Of a stretch of DNA of 57,910 nucleotides, positions 37,433-47,075 are shown piece by piece. The notes beneath the pieces are model-generated. The model was not told where the DNA came from. It saw nothing but the letters and a program-made list of their open reading frames with translations, and did not search any database. Position 1 is the first letter of the stretch; every line of letters begins with the position of its first letter. The DNA is from Phycisphaerales bacterium. Lineage in GTDB: Bacteria > Planctomycetota > Phycisphaerae > Sedimentisphaerales > Anaerobacaceae. A program made the position numbers and the translations under genes. The DNA lies in NCBI GenBank assembly GCA_003170415.1, contig PMZJ01000017.1, positions 1 to 57,910 on the forward strand. Reading direction: 5' to 3'.

Positions 37433-37446
37433 AAATGTCAGGGGTT
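37415..37446 (-). terminator. Terminator of rplU
   Basis: On the minus strand, CCCCTGACAT pairs with ATGTCGGGGG over a four-base T loop, followed by six T residues. The T-run overlaps the last codons of the convergent U32 gene, so it may serve both directions. Confidence 0.82.
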
Positions 37447-37455
37447 ATGGATTGT

Positions 37456-37785
37456 TTAGTGTTCGATCCTGTCGATGGTAACGCGGAGGTATTTCTGGCG
37501 ATGGCCGGTTTTCTTGTTGTAGTTTTTCCGCCTGCGGGTGTACTGCGACTGAATCTTCTCGCCTTTAACCACCGCTTCCTGTGCCGAGGTTTTGAATGAC
37601 GCGATGACCTTTGCGCCTTTGAGGTACGGGGCGCCGATCTTGATATCATTGCCATCGCTGATGAGCAGGACCTTGTCAAGTTCGAGATGTTTCGCGTCCG
37701 GGGCAACTTCCGTAAGCTCGATATCGAGCGACTCGCCCTTTTCGACTTTATATTGTTTACCGCCTTGTTCGATTACTGCGTACAT
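37456..37785 (-). CDS. rplU: 50S ribosomal protein L21
   Basis: 109 residues from the ATG at 37785 (MYAVIEQGGKQYKVEKG), with GGAG upstream. The family's C-terminal basic stretch KNYNKKTGHRQKYLRVTI is intact. L27 (rpmA), its usual partner, is not next to it; the gene has its own terminator. Confidence 0.95.
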   Translation of the reverse strand: MYAVIEQGGKQYKVEKGESLDIELTEVAPDAKHLELDKVLLISDGNDIKIGAPYLKGAKVIASFKTSAQEAVVKGEKIQSQYTRRRKNYNKKTGHRQKYLRVTIDRIEH

Positions 37786-37903
37786 TTCAAGCACTCCGAC
37801 GTTCAAATAAAACAACCGTAAAAGTCAAGTATTATAGCAACTGCGGTCTTGCAGTAAAGGGAAATATCGGATATTTTTGAAGGAAAGAAACCATTCATAG
37901 AAC

Positions 37904-37929
37904 TGGATTCCCGCTTTCGCGGGAATGAC
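37904..37929. repeat. GGATTCCCGCTTTCGCGGGAATGAC repeat-type hairpin
   Basis: TTCCCGC and GCGGGAA form the stem. This is a widespread dispersed hairpin of environmental bacteria; its minus-strand reading gives the familiar FPRKRES phrase. It lies 35 bases upstream of the aminotransferase start. Confidence 0.75.
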
Positions 37930-37964
37930 AAAGGCAACAAGAAAGGCAATAAGGAAACAATTAA

Positions 37965-38798
37965 ATGCAGATAGCGATGATAGGCGACAGGATGATGGGT
38001 ATTGAGGAGGTAGGCAGCGAGCACCTTGACCGGGGGATGTTCTTCGGCGACGGGGTTTACGAGGTGCTGCGGAGCTATAACGGCAAGATTTTCGCGATAG
38101 ATGACCATTTCGAGCGTTTTGCCAACAGCTTGAAGGCGATTGAGATAGCCGGCGTTGACGTCGGCGAAATCCGCTCGAAGATGCTTAAGGCGTTCGCCAA
38201 GGCGGGTATAGCCAACGCCAAGATATATTTTCATATCACTCGCGGCTCAGGGCCGAGAGACCATTTGCCCTCGGCGGATTTGAAGCCGAATTTCTTTTTG
38301 ACGATTTCGGAGCTAAAGGATAACCCCAAGCTCAAAAACGAGGGCGTCGCGGTATCGACGTATCCCGATATCCGATGGAAGAGATGCGATATCAAGTCGC
38401 TGAATTTGCTGCCCAACGTCCTTGCCAAAGGCGACGCGGACAAAAAGGGATGCTGGGAGGCGGTATTTGTGGATGATAACGGGATGATTACGGAGGGGTC
38501 GTCTTCTGCGTTTTTCGGAATCGTTGGCGGGAAGCTGCGCACGTCGCCTCTCAAGGCCAATATATTGCCCTCGGTAACACGCAAATACGTTGAGCTGGCG
38601 GCCAAGAACATCAGGCTGGGTATCGTCGAGAAATCAATGACGCCCAAAGAGGCAACAGTCGCGGATGAACTGTTTTTGGCGGTAACGACAAAAGACATAA
38701 TCCCGGTTGTTAAATTCGACGGCAAAGTAACAGGCGACGGCAAGCCGGGCAAATGGACAAAGGCGTTAATGGAGGAGTTCAGGAAGTTCACCGCGTAA
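37965..38798 (+). CDS. Class IV aminotransferase (D-amino acid or branched-chain type)
   Basis: 277 residues. The family start DRGMFFGDGVYEVLR, the PLP-lysine region SLNLLPNVLAKGDA and VDDNGMITEGSSSAFF are intact. ITRGSGPRDH fits D-alanine transaminase best, but 4-amino-4-deoxychorismate lyase and BCAT are relatives. Single gene. Confidence 0.85.
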   Translation: MQIAMIGDRMMGIEEVGSEHLDRGMFFGDGVYEVLRSYNGKIFAIDDHFERFANSLKAIEIAGVDVGEIRSKMLKAFAKAGIANAKIYFHITRGSGPRDHLPSADLKPNFFLTISELKDNPKLKNEGVAVSTYPDIRWKRCDIKSLNLLPNVLAKGDADKKGCWEAVFVDDNGMITEGSSSAFFGIVGGKLRTSPLKANILPSVTRKYVELAAKNIRLGIVEKSMTPKEATVADELFLAVTTKDIIPVVKFDGKVTGDGKPGKWTKALMEEFRKFTA

Positions 38799-38868
38799 GA
38801 GGACAGATGACTGAAGACAGAGGACGGCTTCGTCGCTCGTGACTCGTGGCTCGATATTAGACGCTGGT
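38799..38868 (+). repeat. Repeat-derived spacer (GAAGACAGAGGAC / CGTGACTCGTGGCTCG)
   Basis: A degenerate ACTGAAGACAGAGGACGG phrase is followed by a GCTCGTGACTCGTGGCTCG stretch; both look like remnants of dispersed repeats. No terminator is seen. Confidence 0.45.
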
Positions 38869-38887
38869 GGAGTAAATACTACTGAAT

Positions 38888-39445
38888 ATGACTGCAACTG
38901 CTATTGAAATACCGCAACTTGGCTGCGTCCATTTCTTTCAATCCCCACGGGCAAAACACCTGCGTATTACTATCAAGCAGGACAAAACTATCAGAGTTAT
39001 TATGCCCAGAAGGGGCAATCTGCACCAGGCAAAGGAATTCCTGCTTTCAAAAACTTCCTGGATTCAAAAACACCTGCGAAAAATAGACCAATATGCCAAT
39101 CTCCAGGAGATTCCCGATTCAAGTATTGACCTTGAAAAGGCACAGACAGAACTATTCAATCGTCTCAACTACTTTGCGGAAAAGTATAATTTCCCCTACA
39201 ACCGGGCGGTCTTTCGTCGTCAGAAAACAAAATGGGGCAGTTGCTCAGGCAGGAACAATATCAATTTGAATATAAATCTGGTTACGCTGCCGCAGCAACT
39301 ACAGGATTATGTTCTTCTGCATGAGTTAGTGCATACTAAGCATAAGAACCACGGCAAAGTATTCTGGGCGGAGATGGACAGGTTGATAGGAGATGCCAGG
39401 CAGTTGCGGAAAGAAATGAGGAAATATAGATTGATTGTGCGATGA
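38888..39445 (+). CDS. YgjP-like M48/DUF45 metallopeptidase
   Basis: 185 residues. Signature RQKTKWGSCSGRNNINLNINL and the zinc site LLHELVHTKHKNHGKVFW identify the YgjP/DUF45 family. Such genes often sit beside type I restriction genes. Here the neighbour is the nuclease-STAND gene, convergent and 145 bases away. Cytoplasmic; substrate unknown. Confidence 0.85.
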   Translation: MTATAIEIPQLGCVHFFQSPRAKHLRITIKQDKTIRVIMPRRGNLHQAKEFLLSKTSWIQKHLRKIDQYANLQEIPDSSIDLEKAQTELFNRLNYFAEKYNFPYNRAVFRRQKTKWGSCSGRNNINLNINLVTLPQQLQDYVLLHELVHTKHKNHGKVFWAEMDRLIGDARQLRKEMRKYRLIVR

Positions 39446-39590
39446 AAGTTTACGGTCAAAACCACCCCCACTATTAAGCTGAAAACGAGGATTGCCCGCC
39501 TAAAGCGGTTATGTCGTTTCTTTCAACTTCTCCCACACCCCACGGAATTTATCTGGATTGTATTGTCCGTACAAATTTGCCACCACTTTT

Positions 39591-42500
39591 TCAATACCTC
39601 CCGTAAACATCACGTTTTTGCTCATGTTCCTTTGCAGCCTTTTGACAGGCCAATGCGTATTCCTTTCCGATCTTGCCAACCTCGCGTACACCTTTATCTT
39701 CCGCCGATAACAATTTTTCGTAACGCGTAACCCATTCCCCCCACATGTCTGACTCATTTCCCTCCCAAGAATAACCGTCACCACGCAAGGCTCTACTTAC
39801 CTCTCCTGCTGAGTATCCCGCATCAAGAGCTGCTCGTATAAATCCTATTTCAAACCTCTCTTTCAAAACAGCTAAATGAAGATATTTGCTCTTATTATGT
39901 CTCAGAAGTTCCTGATATAAATCAATGCTTTGCCCAATTAATCTCCGCGTTAAACACTCACAACTCAACGTTCCCTTCATATCCCTTAGCAAACGTCGTT
40001 TTTGCTCTTCGCTCAAATTTCTTACGGCTTCGGAACTTATATCCTCCGTACTCCATAATACTTCTGAATCCTCTTCTATTCTTCTCAGAAGCCAATCATA
40101 TGCGAGATTTGAATCGGCAGATAAAATTTGGCCTAATGCATATTCGTCCCAATTGCATTTCAGAATTGCTTCTTTCCATAAGTTTCGGATTTCTTCACGT
40201 ACACTGCCCTTCGGTGTGGTCTCCCACTCGCCTATTGCGGCATTCGCTGCAATTTTCGCATCGGGATGTTCTAGTAATCTCGAAACATTCTTCTCAGGAA
40301 TTCCAGACAAGGCCGTGCCAAGGATTACTTCTCCTAATCCTTCTAGTTTTGCAAAGATTTTGTTAAGAAGAAGCTCTGAGATAGAAGCTTTTCTTAAAGC
40401 TATTTCAATACTTGGAATACGTAAATCTTGTGTGTCCAAACATTTATCTAATAGGTCTTCCCACCCTTCTTCTTCATTTTCAACCACTTTGTAAAGAAAA
40501 GGGACAGGTAAACAGCAATCGCACCCTTTTCCAATCATAGCTCTTACCCATCGTCCCCTATTTTCCACAAGCTCAGCAAGTTTGTTGCATAATATACGAG
40601 GCCCCATTAACCAAGAATCACCAGATTGTTTCGCCTGTTTTTCAAAGTTAACCAACTTGTTAACAATCATTTCTGGATTCTTGTCTTTCCATTGTTCTGC
40701 CATTTTACTGGCAGTATTCTCAATATTCCGTTGTTGCCTCTGCCAATTTTTGCCTCTAAGGGGATACAGCGCCTCAAACTCGGGGTCTAGCTTTATGTTG
40801 AATCTAAATCTCTTATTCTTAGCTATTTGCTTAATCCATCGTAGAACCCCCTGTTGTTCACCAACCAAATGCAAGATATCAATCAACATCTTTCTTGCAA
40901 AGGCACGCATAAATCTCCACGTTTTATCTGGTATTTTCTGTCCACTGCTTATACATGGATATATCCAGTTATTTACAGTTTCCCGGATTGGTTTCCAATT
41001 TTCAATTTTTGTCTCTTTGATAAAATTAGCAAATTCATGCCAGAGTTGCTGCACCTCTCGCATATCATCTTCTGTTATGTGACCTTGTAATAATGTCATT
41101 TTCATCCCAGAACCAGGGTCTGATTCAATTTGTCCAAAATTCGGTGATAATGCCGCCGCACAAGCTTCTAACCCAACTGTGATATCCCCACCGTTCCTAA
41201 TCCAACTCACAGTACTTTCCATCACCTGTTTACGGCGCCTCACTACCTCCGGATTTCCTGGATAGGCCGCGGTAACCCAATCATGTATCAATCTTAGAGG
41301 ATGTTCTGGGTACGAATTCTGCGCCCTCTTATCACCTACAGCCCGGCTAAGCAGTTCAGGAATTATTTTCTCTGGGCACCAATGCAATGCCGCATGTGTT
41401 ATTGCCATAGTTTGCTCTGGATGCTTTCCCAACACCCATTTACATTCTCCGGCTCCAAGCCAAGCATATTCTTGCCAAACCTCATTTCTCGTGGCTCTCT
41501 CCGCCATCGGTCTGATTTCCACATCTGGAATTTTAGCTCCACGTGACCTCGCCCCGATTAGAGTCAAGGTAACATTATCTGTTATTCCTGATGCTTCTAT
41601 TATTCCCGCAATCGGAAGTGAAGCCCCACCAGCATAAAATACGTCTCTAACTAACGCAAATCGTAAAACCTCAGGATGGACAGATAGTATTCCTCGTTCA
41701 ATCTCTCTCAGAATACCACCTGCGGCCAGTTGTACTGTTGTTTTCTGAACTTCTACAATAGATAGTTCAAGTGCATCAGCAACAATCTTCATTGGCATTC
41801 CGCTATCGCCACCAACCGCAAATGCCGCGATAACTTGTAGTGCCTGCTTCCCCACTAAACGTTCGAAGTAGAACTTCACATCTCTTGCAATAGCGTTGCC
41901 CGAAATCACATCCTTCACATTATTTTTCAGACACAATTGGCATAGCGTAACTACAAGGCCAGGTCTACCGCATGCCTGATTAACCAGTTCTCGAACCAAC
42001 CGTATTGGCCCTTTAATTCCTAAATTATTGATTACTTGAACGATTTCATCTCTTGTAAGTAGAGTTAGTTCTCGGACATTTTTTTCTCCTACATTCAACG
42101 TATTAATCACAGCGTCTCGTTCGCCTGGCCAGCAGTCCGCAATAATCCTGAATTTTGCCCCTGTTTCTTCTCTGAAATGTCTCAGCGCACCTATCAAGGA
42201 AAGCCGCCCCGGCAAATGGGCGTCGTCCACTATAATTCCTTTAGGGTCCATTGCTCGAATTGCGGCAGATATTTCCTCGATATTCTCAGACACTGCAAAA
42301 ACAGTATTCCCCTCTTTTGCAAGGTTCCATAATAGGAACGTTTTCCCACACCCAGGTTGCCCTGTTATCACGATATCTCCCGAAGTATTCCGAACCCAAA
42401 CCAAATCATCTTCACGTCCAATCAGAGGAATCTGTATCAGTGGCCTTCGAGTCAGTGGCAATATCGACAAGGCAGGCGGTTTACCACTTAGTCCTAATAA

Positions 42501-42923
42501 TTCTTGGCACCATCTGTTGTTCCGGTATAACCTATTGGCAATATCTTCTCTTTCGTGAATCTGCACTATAGTGAATCCCAATTCCTCAGCTCTTTTTTCA
42601 AGATTGGTGCGTCTTTTTGGCGTCAGGGATTGAGAAGTTGCTACAACAACCTTTGTTCGTTTCCCTCCGTTACGTTTATATGATTCTAAGCTCTTCGTCA
42701 GATTACCTATAACATCTTTTTCTGTCGTAGCAACGAGCGGATAAGCCCTTCCTTCGCCGTCAGCTATCGCCCCATCCATCCCTGCATCACTTCCTCCCGG
42801 AATCGGTACCAACGAAGGGTATGCGTCCCTTAAAATATCACACGCACATGCCTCAAATGCCTGAGGGTCAAGTGACTTTTCTAAGTTACGTATTATTTGA
42901 TTGTAGAAGAGATCTTTTATCAT
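39591..42923 (-). CDS. Nuclease-STAND NTPase, candidate antiphage protein
   Basis: 1110 residues. Residues 1-140 look like a restriction-endonuclease (Mrr-type) fold: helix with E24, GGSDAGMDG (D46, D50), VATTEK (64-69), then KVVVATS. Residues 160-400 are a P-loop NTPase: Walker A GQPGCGKT (about 188-195) and Walker B GIIVDDAH. A winged-helix-like part follows, then about 600 residues of helical repeats. This is the effector-NTPase-sensor layout of Avs-type and related STAND defence proteins. AT-richer than its neighbours and alone in its unit, suggesting transfer. Not a recognised named family; catalytic residues are by eye. Start ATG at 42923. Confidence 0.75.
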   Translation of the reverse strand: MIKDLFYNQIIRNLEKSLDPQAFEACACDILRDAYPSLVPIPGGSDAGMDGAIADGEGRAYPLVATTEKDVIGNLTKSLESYKRNGGKRTKVVVATSQSLTPKRRTNLEKRAEELGFTIVQIHEREDIANRLYRNNRWCQELLGLSGKPPALSILPLTRRPLIQIPLIGREDDLVWVRNTSGDIVITGQPGCGKTFLLWNLAKEGNTVFAVSENIEEISAAIRAMDPKGIIVDDAHLPGRLSLIGALRHFREETGAKFRIIADCWPGERDAVINTLNVGEKNVRELTLLTRDEIVQVINNLGIKGPIRLVRELVNQACGRPGLVVTLCQLCLKNNVKDVISGNAIARDVKFYFERLVGKQALQVIAAFAVGGDSGMPMKIVADALELSIVEVQKTTVQLAAGGILREIERGILSVHPEVLRFALVRDVFYAGGASLPIAGIIEASGITDNVTLTLIGARSRGAKIPDVEIRPMAERATRNEVWQEYAWLGAGECKWVLGKHPEQTMAITHAALHWCPEKIIPELLSRAVGDKRAQNSYPEHPLRLIHDWVTAAYPGNPEVVRRRKQVMESTVSWIRNGGDITVGLEACAAALSPNFGQIESDPGSGMKMTLLQGHITEDDMREVQQLWHEFANFIKETKIENWKPIRETVNNWIYPCISSGQKIPDKTWRFMRAFARKMLIDILHLVGEQQGVLRWIKQIAKNKRFRFNIKLDPEFEALYPLRGKNWQRQQRNIENTASKMAEQWKDKNPEMIVNKLVNFEKQAKQSGDSWLMGPRILCNKLAELVENRGRWVRAMIGKGCDCCLPVPFLYKVVENEEEGWEDLLDKCLDTQDLRIPSIEIALRKASISELLLNKIFAKLEGLGEVILGTALSGIPEKNVSRLLEHPDAKIAANAAIGEWETTPKGSVREEIRNLWKEAILKCNWDEYALGQILSADSNLAYDWLLRRIEEDSEVLWSTEDISSEAVRNLSEEQKRRLLRDMKGTLSCECLTRRLIGQSIDLYQELLRHNKSKYLHLAVLKERFEIGFIRAALDAGYSAGEVSRALRGDGYSWEGNESDMWGEWVTRYEKLLSAEDKGVREVGKIGKEYALACQKAAKEHEQKRDVYGRY

Positions 42924-43147
42924 TTCAAAATCATTGCGATTTTCGCCAAATCAATTTGTCCGCCTATGGAGGACTATAAATCCTCACCTTCCCCGCGTCA
43001 AACTTTAGTTTTGCATAAAACTCATCCCATCGGGATACCACATTTTTGCCTTTTACTTTTTGCTATTTGATTTGAGTTGATGTGTCAGAATCTGTCACAC
43101 TTGTTAATTTAGGCAACTTGCCCTCCATCCGACACACACAAAAAGGT

Positions 43148-43177
43148 GGGGCAACAAGGGGCAAGTAGGGGCAAGTA
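43148..43177 (+). repeat. Three 10-base tandem repeats
   Basis: GGGGCAACAA, GGGGCAAGTA, GGGGCAAGTA in exact tandem. They lie between the aas stop and the STAND gene start (225 bases upstream of it). The 10-base period would put each on the same DNA face. The rest of 42924-43200 has no gene. Confidence 0.6.
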
Positions 43178-43200
43178 TCGTTTTTAGCGTAATAATGTGG

Positions 43201-45822
43201 TTATGTTTTTAGGAGTTGTTTCAAGGCCCTGTAATCCGTTTTTCCGGTGCCCAATAAGGGAATCGAGTCGAGTTTGATTACACGGCGGATGGAGTGGAGA
43301 CCTGACAATCCTGCTTCGCGGATTTTTTTGTTGGCTTCCTCTCGCTCGATATCGCGAGAGGTAAATAAGACAAGTTCGGGCTGTTCGGCCTCGGTTGCTT
43401 CAACCGCAAGAGTAGGGCCTTTATCCGATTCGGAAGGAAAGCTCGCTTCGAGAATGGATTCGATTGCGGGCAGAGAAATCATTTCGCCGCCGAGTTTTGC
43501 AAATCTTTTCAATCGGCCCTGGAAAGTGAGAAAGCCATCGTGGTCAACGCAGACCAAATCGCCGGTGCTATACCATTGTTTGCCGTCTATTTCGACGAAA
43601 GGTGATTTGCCTGAGTAATTGAGATAACCTGCGAAAACACTTGGGCCGCGAACGAGGAGGATGCCGGTGGCGGGAAGAGGAAGCGGTTCTGATGTCTCGG
43701 GATGAAGCAGAAGACATTCGAGGGACGGGAGAAGTTTGCCGATGGAAAATGGCCTGGGGGCGGTTTCATCATTGAGGGCTACAATCGGCGAACATTCGGT
43801 AACGCCATAGCCCTCAAGGATGACGGCCTTTTTGCATTTCGCGGCCATCATATCATAAACCTGTTGGGGACATTTTTCCGCGCCTGTTACGGCGAAACGC
43901 AGAGAGTCGAGTTGTTTTTCGGTAGCGACGCGGACGATACCGCCTACAAACGTGGGCGTTCCCACGAGCACGGTAACACCATAAGCATCAATGATTTTGG
44001 CGAGCGTGTCGGCCTCGGTGGGGTTGGGGGAATAGACGGCCTGAGCGCCGGCGAGCAGGGGCAGCAGCATAGTTACGTTAATGCCGAAGGAGTGAAAAGG
44101 CGGAAGGAAACCGATGAGACGGTCGGTTTCATAGAGTTTTACCGTGTTAAGCACATCACGAATATTAGCGATTAAGTTTGAGTGCGAAAGCGGGACGGCC
44201 TTGGGCACTGTTTCGGAGCCGCTGGTGAAAAGAATGACGGCGGTTTGGGGGACTTTCGCATTACGCAGAGAGGCCCAGGATAAATGTGCGGTAAGCCAGG
44301 CGGTAAGTTTGCGACCTCTGGAGATTTTCTCGCTCAACTGTTCGAGAAAACTGAACCGTTCAGTAACGGCTGAGAGGTCAATACCCTGAAGCGCGATTCT
44401 ATCAACGAGCGCTTTGCTTGTAAGGACGTGTTTGACGCCAACGGAATCGAGTGACGCGAGGATATTTCTCGGTCCCGCGGTCCAGTTGACCATAACGGGA
44501 ACTTTTTCGGCGAACAGCGTTGCCAGATAAACGATATTCGCGGTAACGGAGGCGGGGAGCATTATGCCAACGTGTTCGCCCTCGAGTTGTTTGATTAGCG
44601 GTCGAAAGGCAACGCAGGCGGTGATAATGTCACGGTATGATTTTGCGCCGGTTATCTGGTCGGCGATGACGACTCGCCCCGGCTGACGTGCGGCCTGACT
44701 GAGGAAGATTTCGGTAACAGATTCGCCGGCGGACAATGAGATACGGCGATTGATTTTGTGGCGGAACCAGCCGGGCCGGACCGGCTTGAGGGAAGCTGTC
44801 GCCAGATAAACAAATCGCCCACAGGCGGCTAACATTACATCGCCAACGGTCTGCATAGCATCGGCGTCGGCCTGTCGGAAGCCGAATTCCTTTTCAAGCC
44901 ACAATAGCAAATCGGTGCGTGCCAAACTGTCCATTCCGAGGTCGGCGGCGAGGCGGTCGGTTTCTTTGAGGTTCGAGACGCCGGAGAGCTGGGACAGGTT
45001 TTTGATAACAATTTGCCGAGTGGAATCCGGGATAGCTGAGTAATCGGACTGCAACGCGGCGATTTCCGGCTCAGGAAGGGTCTTTGTGCCGCCTTTTTCC
45101 CAGATAGAATAGGGAACATAGGTATTGGGCGGGGCATCGGTGTTGTAAAAATCTTCGAGGAAGCGATTAAACTTATTGCGGTCGGCATCGCGAGGAAGAT
45201 CGGTCGGCTCGCAAAATTCGATTGCGACTTTCCGGCGAGGCGCGAAGAAGATTAAACTTGCGAGCAATTGAAGTGCGCCTTTTAACAGGACGGGGACGAC
45301 GAGCGGCTCTTTGCCGCTTGCCCAGCTAAACCCGCTGCCCCACAGACCACGGGTGCGAACAAGGACAATACGGGCGCCGGGTAAATTTTTAAAAATTAGT
45401 TCGACGGAGCTGTTTGCGCCGAGTGATTCTTTATAACCGTGATATACCCTTCCCGCCGGCCACAACAAAAGATTATCGCCCTGCTTAAGCCCTTCAATTG
45501 TCTCATCAAGCACCTTCTCAATCTCGGCCTTAGCCGACGGGCCGTAGGTCGCGATGCTCGGGACGGTTCGTACGCCCCAGCGGCGGGCAAAGAAACGTAT
45601 GAGGGGACGGTTGACCTGGTCCTGGTCGCCGAATCCTTTGGGGGCGAATTTGCCGTGGAGATAAGTAAACATAATGACCGGGTCGATGAGCGCGGGGTGA
45701 TTGGGAAGAAAAACGATCCCGGTTTTGCCTTTGGTGGATATTTTGTCGAGGCCGATAAGCCGGATTCGGTAACGCAGGGACAACACAAGCTTACATATTG
45801 TCAGCACAATGAAATCAAGCAT
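43201..45822 (-). CDS. aas: Bifunctional lysophospholipid acyltransferase / acyl-ACP ligase (Aas type) with ACP domain
   Basis: 873 residues. Residues 1-230 are a PlsC acyltransferase with NHPALID (HxxxxD). Residues 275-340 form an acyl-carrier domain with DLGMDSLA, whose Ser would carry phosphopantetheine. Residues 365-873 are an AMP-forming ligase with LFTSGSETVPKAVPL and a YSTGDL motif. It would re-acylate lysophospholipids brought in by LplT. E. coli Aas has no internal carrier domain at this position, so the built-in ACP is notable. Start overlaps lplT by 8 bases. Confidence 0.87.
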   Translation of the reverse strand: MLDFIVLTICKLVLSLRYRIRLIGLDKISTKGKTGIVFLPNHPALIDPVIMFTYLHGKFAPKGFGDQDQVNRPLIRFFARRWGVRTVPSIATYGPSAKAEIEKVLDETIEGLKQGDNLLLWPAGRVYHGYKESLGANSSVELIFKNLPGARIVLVRTRGLWGSGFSWASGKEPLVVPVLLKGALQLLASLIFFAPRRKVAIEFCEPTDLPRDADRNKFNRFLEDFYNTDAPPNTYVPYSIWEKGGTKTLPEPEIAALQSDYSAIPDSTRQIVIKNLSQLSGVSNLKETDRLAADLGMDSLARTDLLLWLEKEFGFRQADADAMQTVGDVMLAACGRFVYLATASLKPVRPGWFRHKINRRISLSAGESVTEIFLSQAARQPGRVVIADQITGAKSYRDIITACVAFRPLIKQLEGEHVGIMLPASVTANIVYLATLFAEKVPVMVNWTAGPRNILASLDSVGVKHVLTSKALVDRIALQGIDLSAVTERFSFLEQLSEKISRGRKLTAWLTAHLSWASLRNAKVPQTAVILFTSGSETVPKAVPLSHSNLIANIRDVLNTVKLYETDRLIGFLPPFHSFGINVTMLLPLLAGAQAVYSPNPTEADTLAKIIDAYGVTVLVGTPTFVGGIVRVATEKQLDSLRFAVTGAEKCPQQVYDMMAAKCKKAVILEGYGVTECSPIVALNDETAPRPFSIGKLLPSLECLLLHPETSEPLPLPATGILLVRGPSVFAGYLNYSGKSPFVEIDGKQWYSTGDLVCVDHDGFLTFQGRLKRFAKLGGEMISLPAIESILEASFPSESDKGPTLAVEATEAEQPELVLFTSRDIEREEANKKIREAGLSGLHSIRRVIKLDSIPLLGTGKTDYRALKQLLKT

Positions 45823-47074
45823 TTTCGGCTCTCCCGCGCATCGATATTAACAACCAGCCCGCCGCCGCCATTGTTATTATCGCTTCAATAGCAAAACAAC
45901 TACTGGGCATCAGGTGTAATTTATCGAAAACGTAAAAAACGCCGCTTGCCAGCAGGATGCCCGTAAAATCGGCGAGATTCGACGAGGCAATCATCCTGCC
46001 TTTCATTTCAGGGGTGGGCCTGATTTGAACGAAACTGGTTACCGGAATCGAAAATATGCCGCCCGCAACGCCCATCATAAACAGGGCCAATATAACGACC
46101 GCCTTTTGAGTAATCAACGGCAGATATGGAACCGCGGCAATTACGAACATTGAAATTGACATTATTATCCCCGCGGGGGCCAGCACCCGATACCATTTGG
46201 CTCCTTTTGCAATCAAAGGAGCGATCAAACTGCCAATGCCAACTCCCACAAGCTCGATAACAATCAGGATGCTGGTCATTGTCTTGCTAAGGCCGAACTG
46301 ATTGAGGCCCAGGGGAGTGATAATAAGGATTTGCAGCGCCCCTGCGAACCAGAAAAACGCTTTGGCTAAAATAGAATTGGCGAGCAGCGGGTCGCCGGCG
46401 GTTCCGGCAAGTATAATGACGGATTCCACAGGCCCGGCCCAGGGAAATCTCGCTTTTGGCGAGGCGGCGGGAAACTTCGGGACCAAAAGGGACAGGACAA
46501 GTATAACCAGTGCGGTGATTACCCCAATACCTGCCGCAAGGTACAAACCGACAGGGACATCAGGCGTTGTGCCCCGGACGTCGAGAACAAAACCAACCAC
46601 CGCGATACCCAGCAATATCGCAGCGTTCATAGCCACAATGATTATCCCATTGGCCGCGACCACGTAATCGGCAGGATAAAGCTCCGGGATTGAGCCGTTG
46701 ACCGCCGGGCTGAAAATTGCCGACTGCACACCGATTATAAATATCGTTATAAGGATAATCGGCCAGCTCATTATGTAAAGGCCAACGGCCCCGGCGACAA
46801 AGGCGGCGAGCGAAATCAGTTTTGAGGCAATGATTACCGAACGTTTTGAAAAACGGTCCGCCAGAAAACCCGAATACGCCGCAAAAACAATAAATGGCAG
46901 CGTAAACAGGAACATAATATAACTTTGCAGATAGACAAGCCCCCCCGCTACCGCCAGCAGCATCGCGCCCTGACGATAAAAATTATCGTTAAACGTCCCC
47001 ACGAAACAAACGGCAATCATAGCGGCAAATTTGCGACGAGTGCCTTGAGGACGTGCGTCGTTGGGTGTGCTCAT
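45815..47074 (-). CDS. lplT: LplT-type MFS lysophospholipid transporter
   Basis: 419 residues, 12 membrane helices. The start AVCFVGTFNDNFYRQGAM matches the LplT/MFS pattern, and SGFLADRFSKRSVI is the A-motif loop. It flips lysophospholipids inward for the neighbouring Aas, as in E. coli. One base separates it from atpZ upstream, so it is the tail of the ATP synthase operon. Confidence 0.85.
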   Translation of the reverse strand: MSTPNDARPQGTRRKFAAMIAVCFVGTFNDNFYRQGAMLLAVAGGLVYLQSYIMFLFTLPFIVFAAYSGFLADRFSKRSVIIASKLISLAAFVAGAVGLYIMSWPIILITIFIIGVQSAIFSPAVNGSIPELYPADYVVAANGIIIVAMNAAILLGIAVVGFVLDVRGTTPDVPVGLYLAAGIGVITALVILVLSLLVPKFPAASPKARFPWAGPVESVIILAGTAGDPLLANSILAKAFFWFAGALQILIITPLGLNQFGLSKTMTSILIVIELVGVGIGSLIAPLIAKGAKWYRVLAPAGIIMSISMFVIAAVPYLPLITQKAVVILALFMMGVAGGIFSIPVTSFVQIRPTPEMKGRMIASSNLADFTGILLASGVFYVFDKLHLMPSSCFAIEAIITMAAAGWLLISMRGRAENA

Positions 47075-47075
47075 T

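Noticed and set aside
37803-38234. 143-residue minus-strand reading
   Set aside because: It contains the FPRKRES phrase, which is the translation of a dispersed hairpin repeat, and lies antisense to the aminotransferase.
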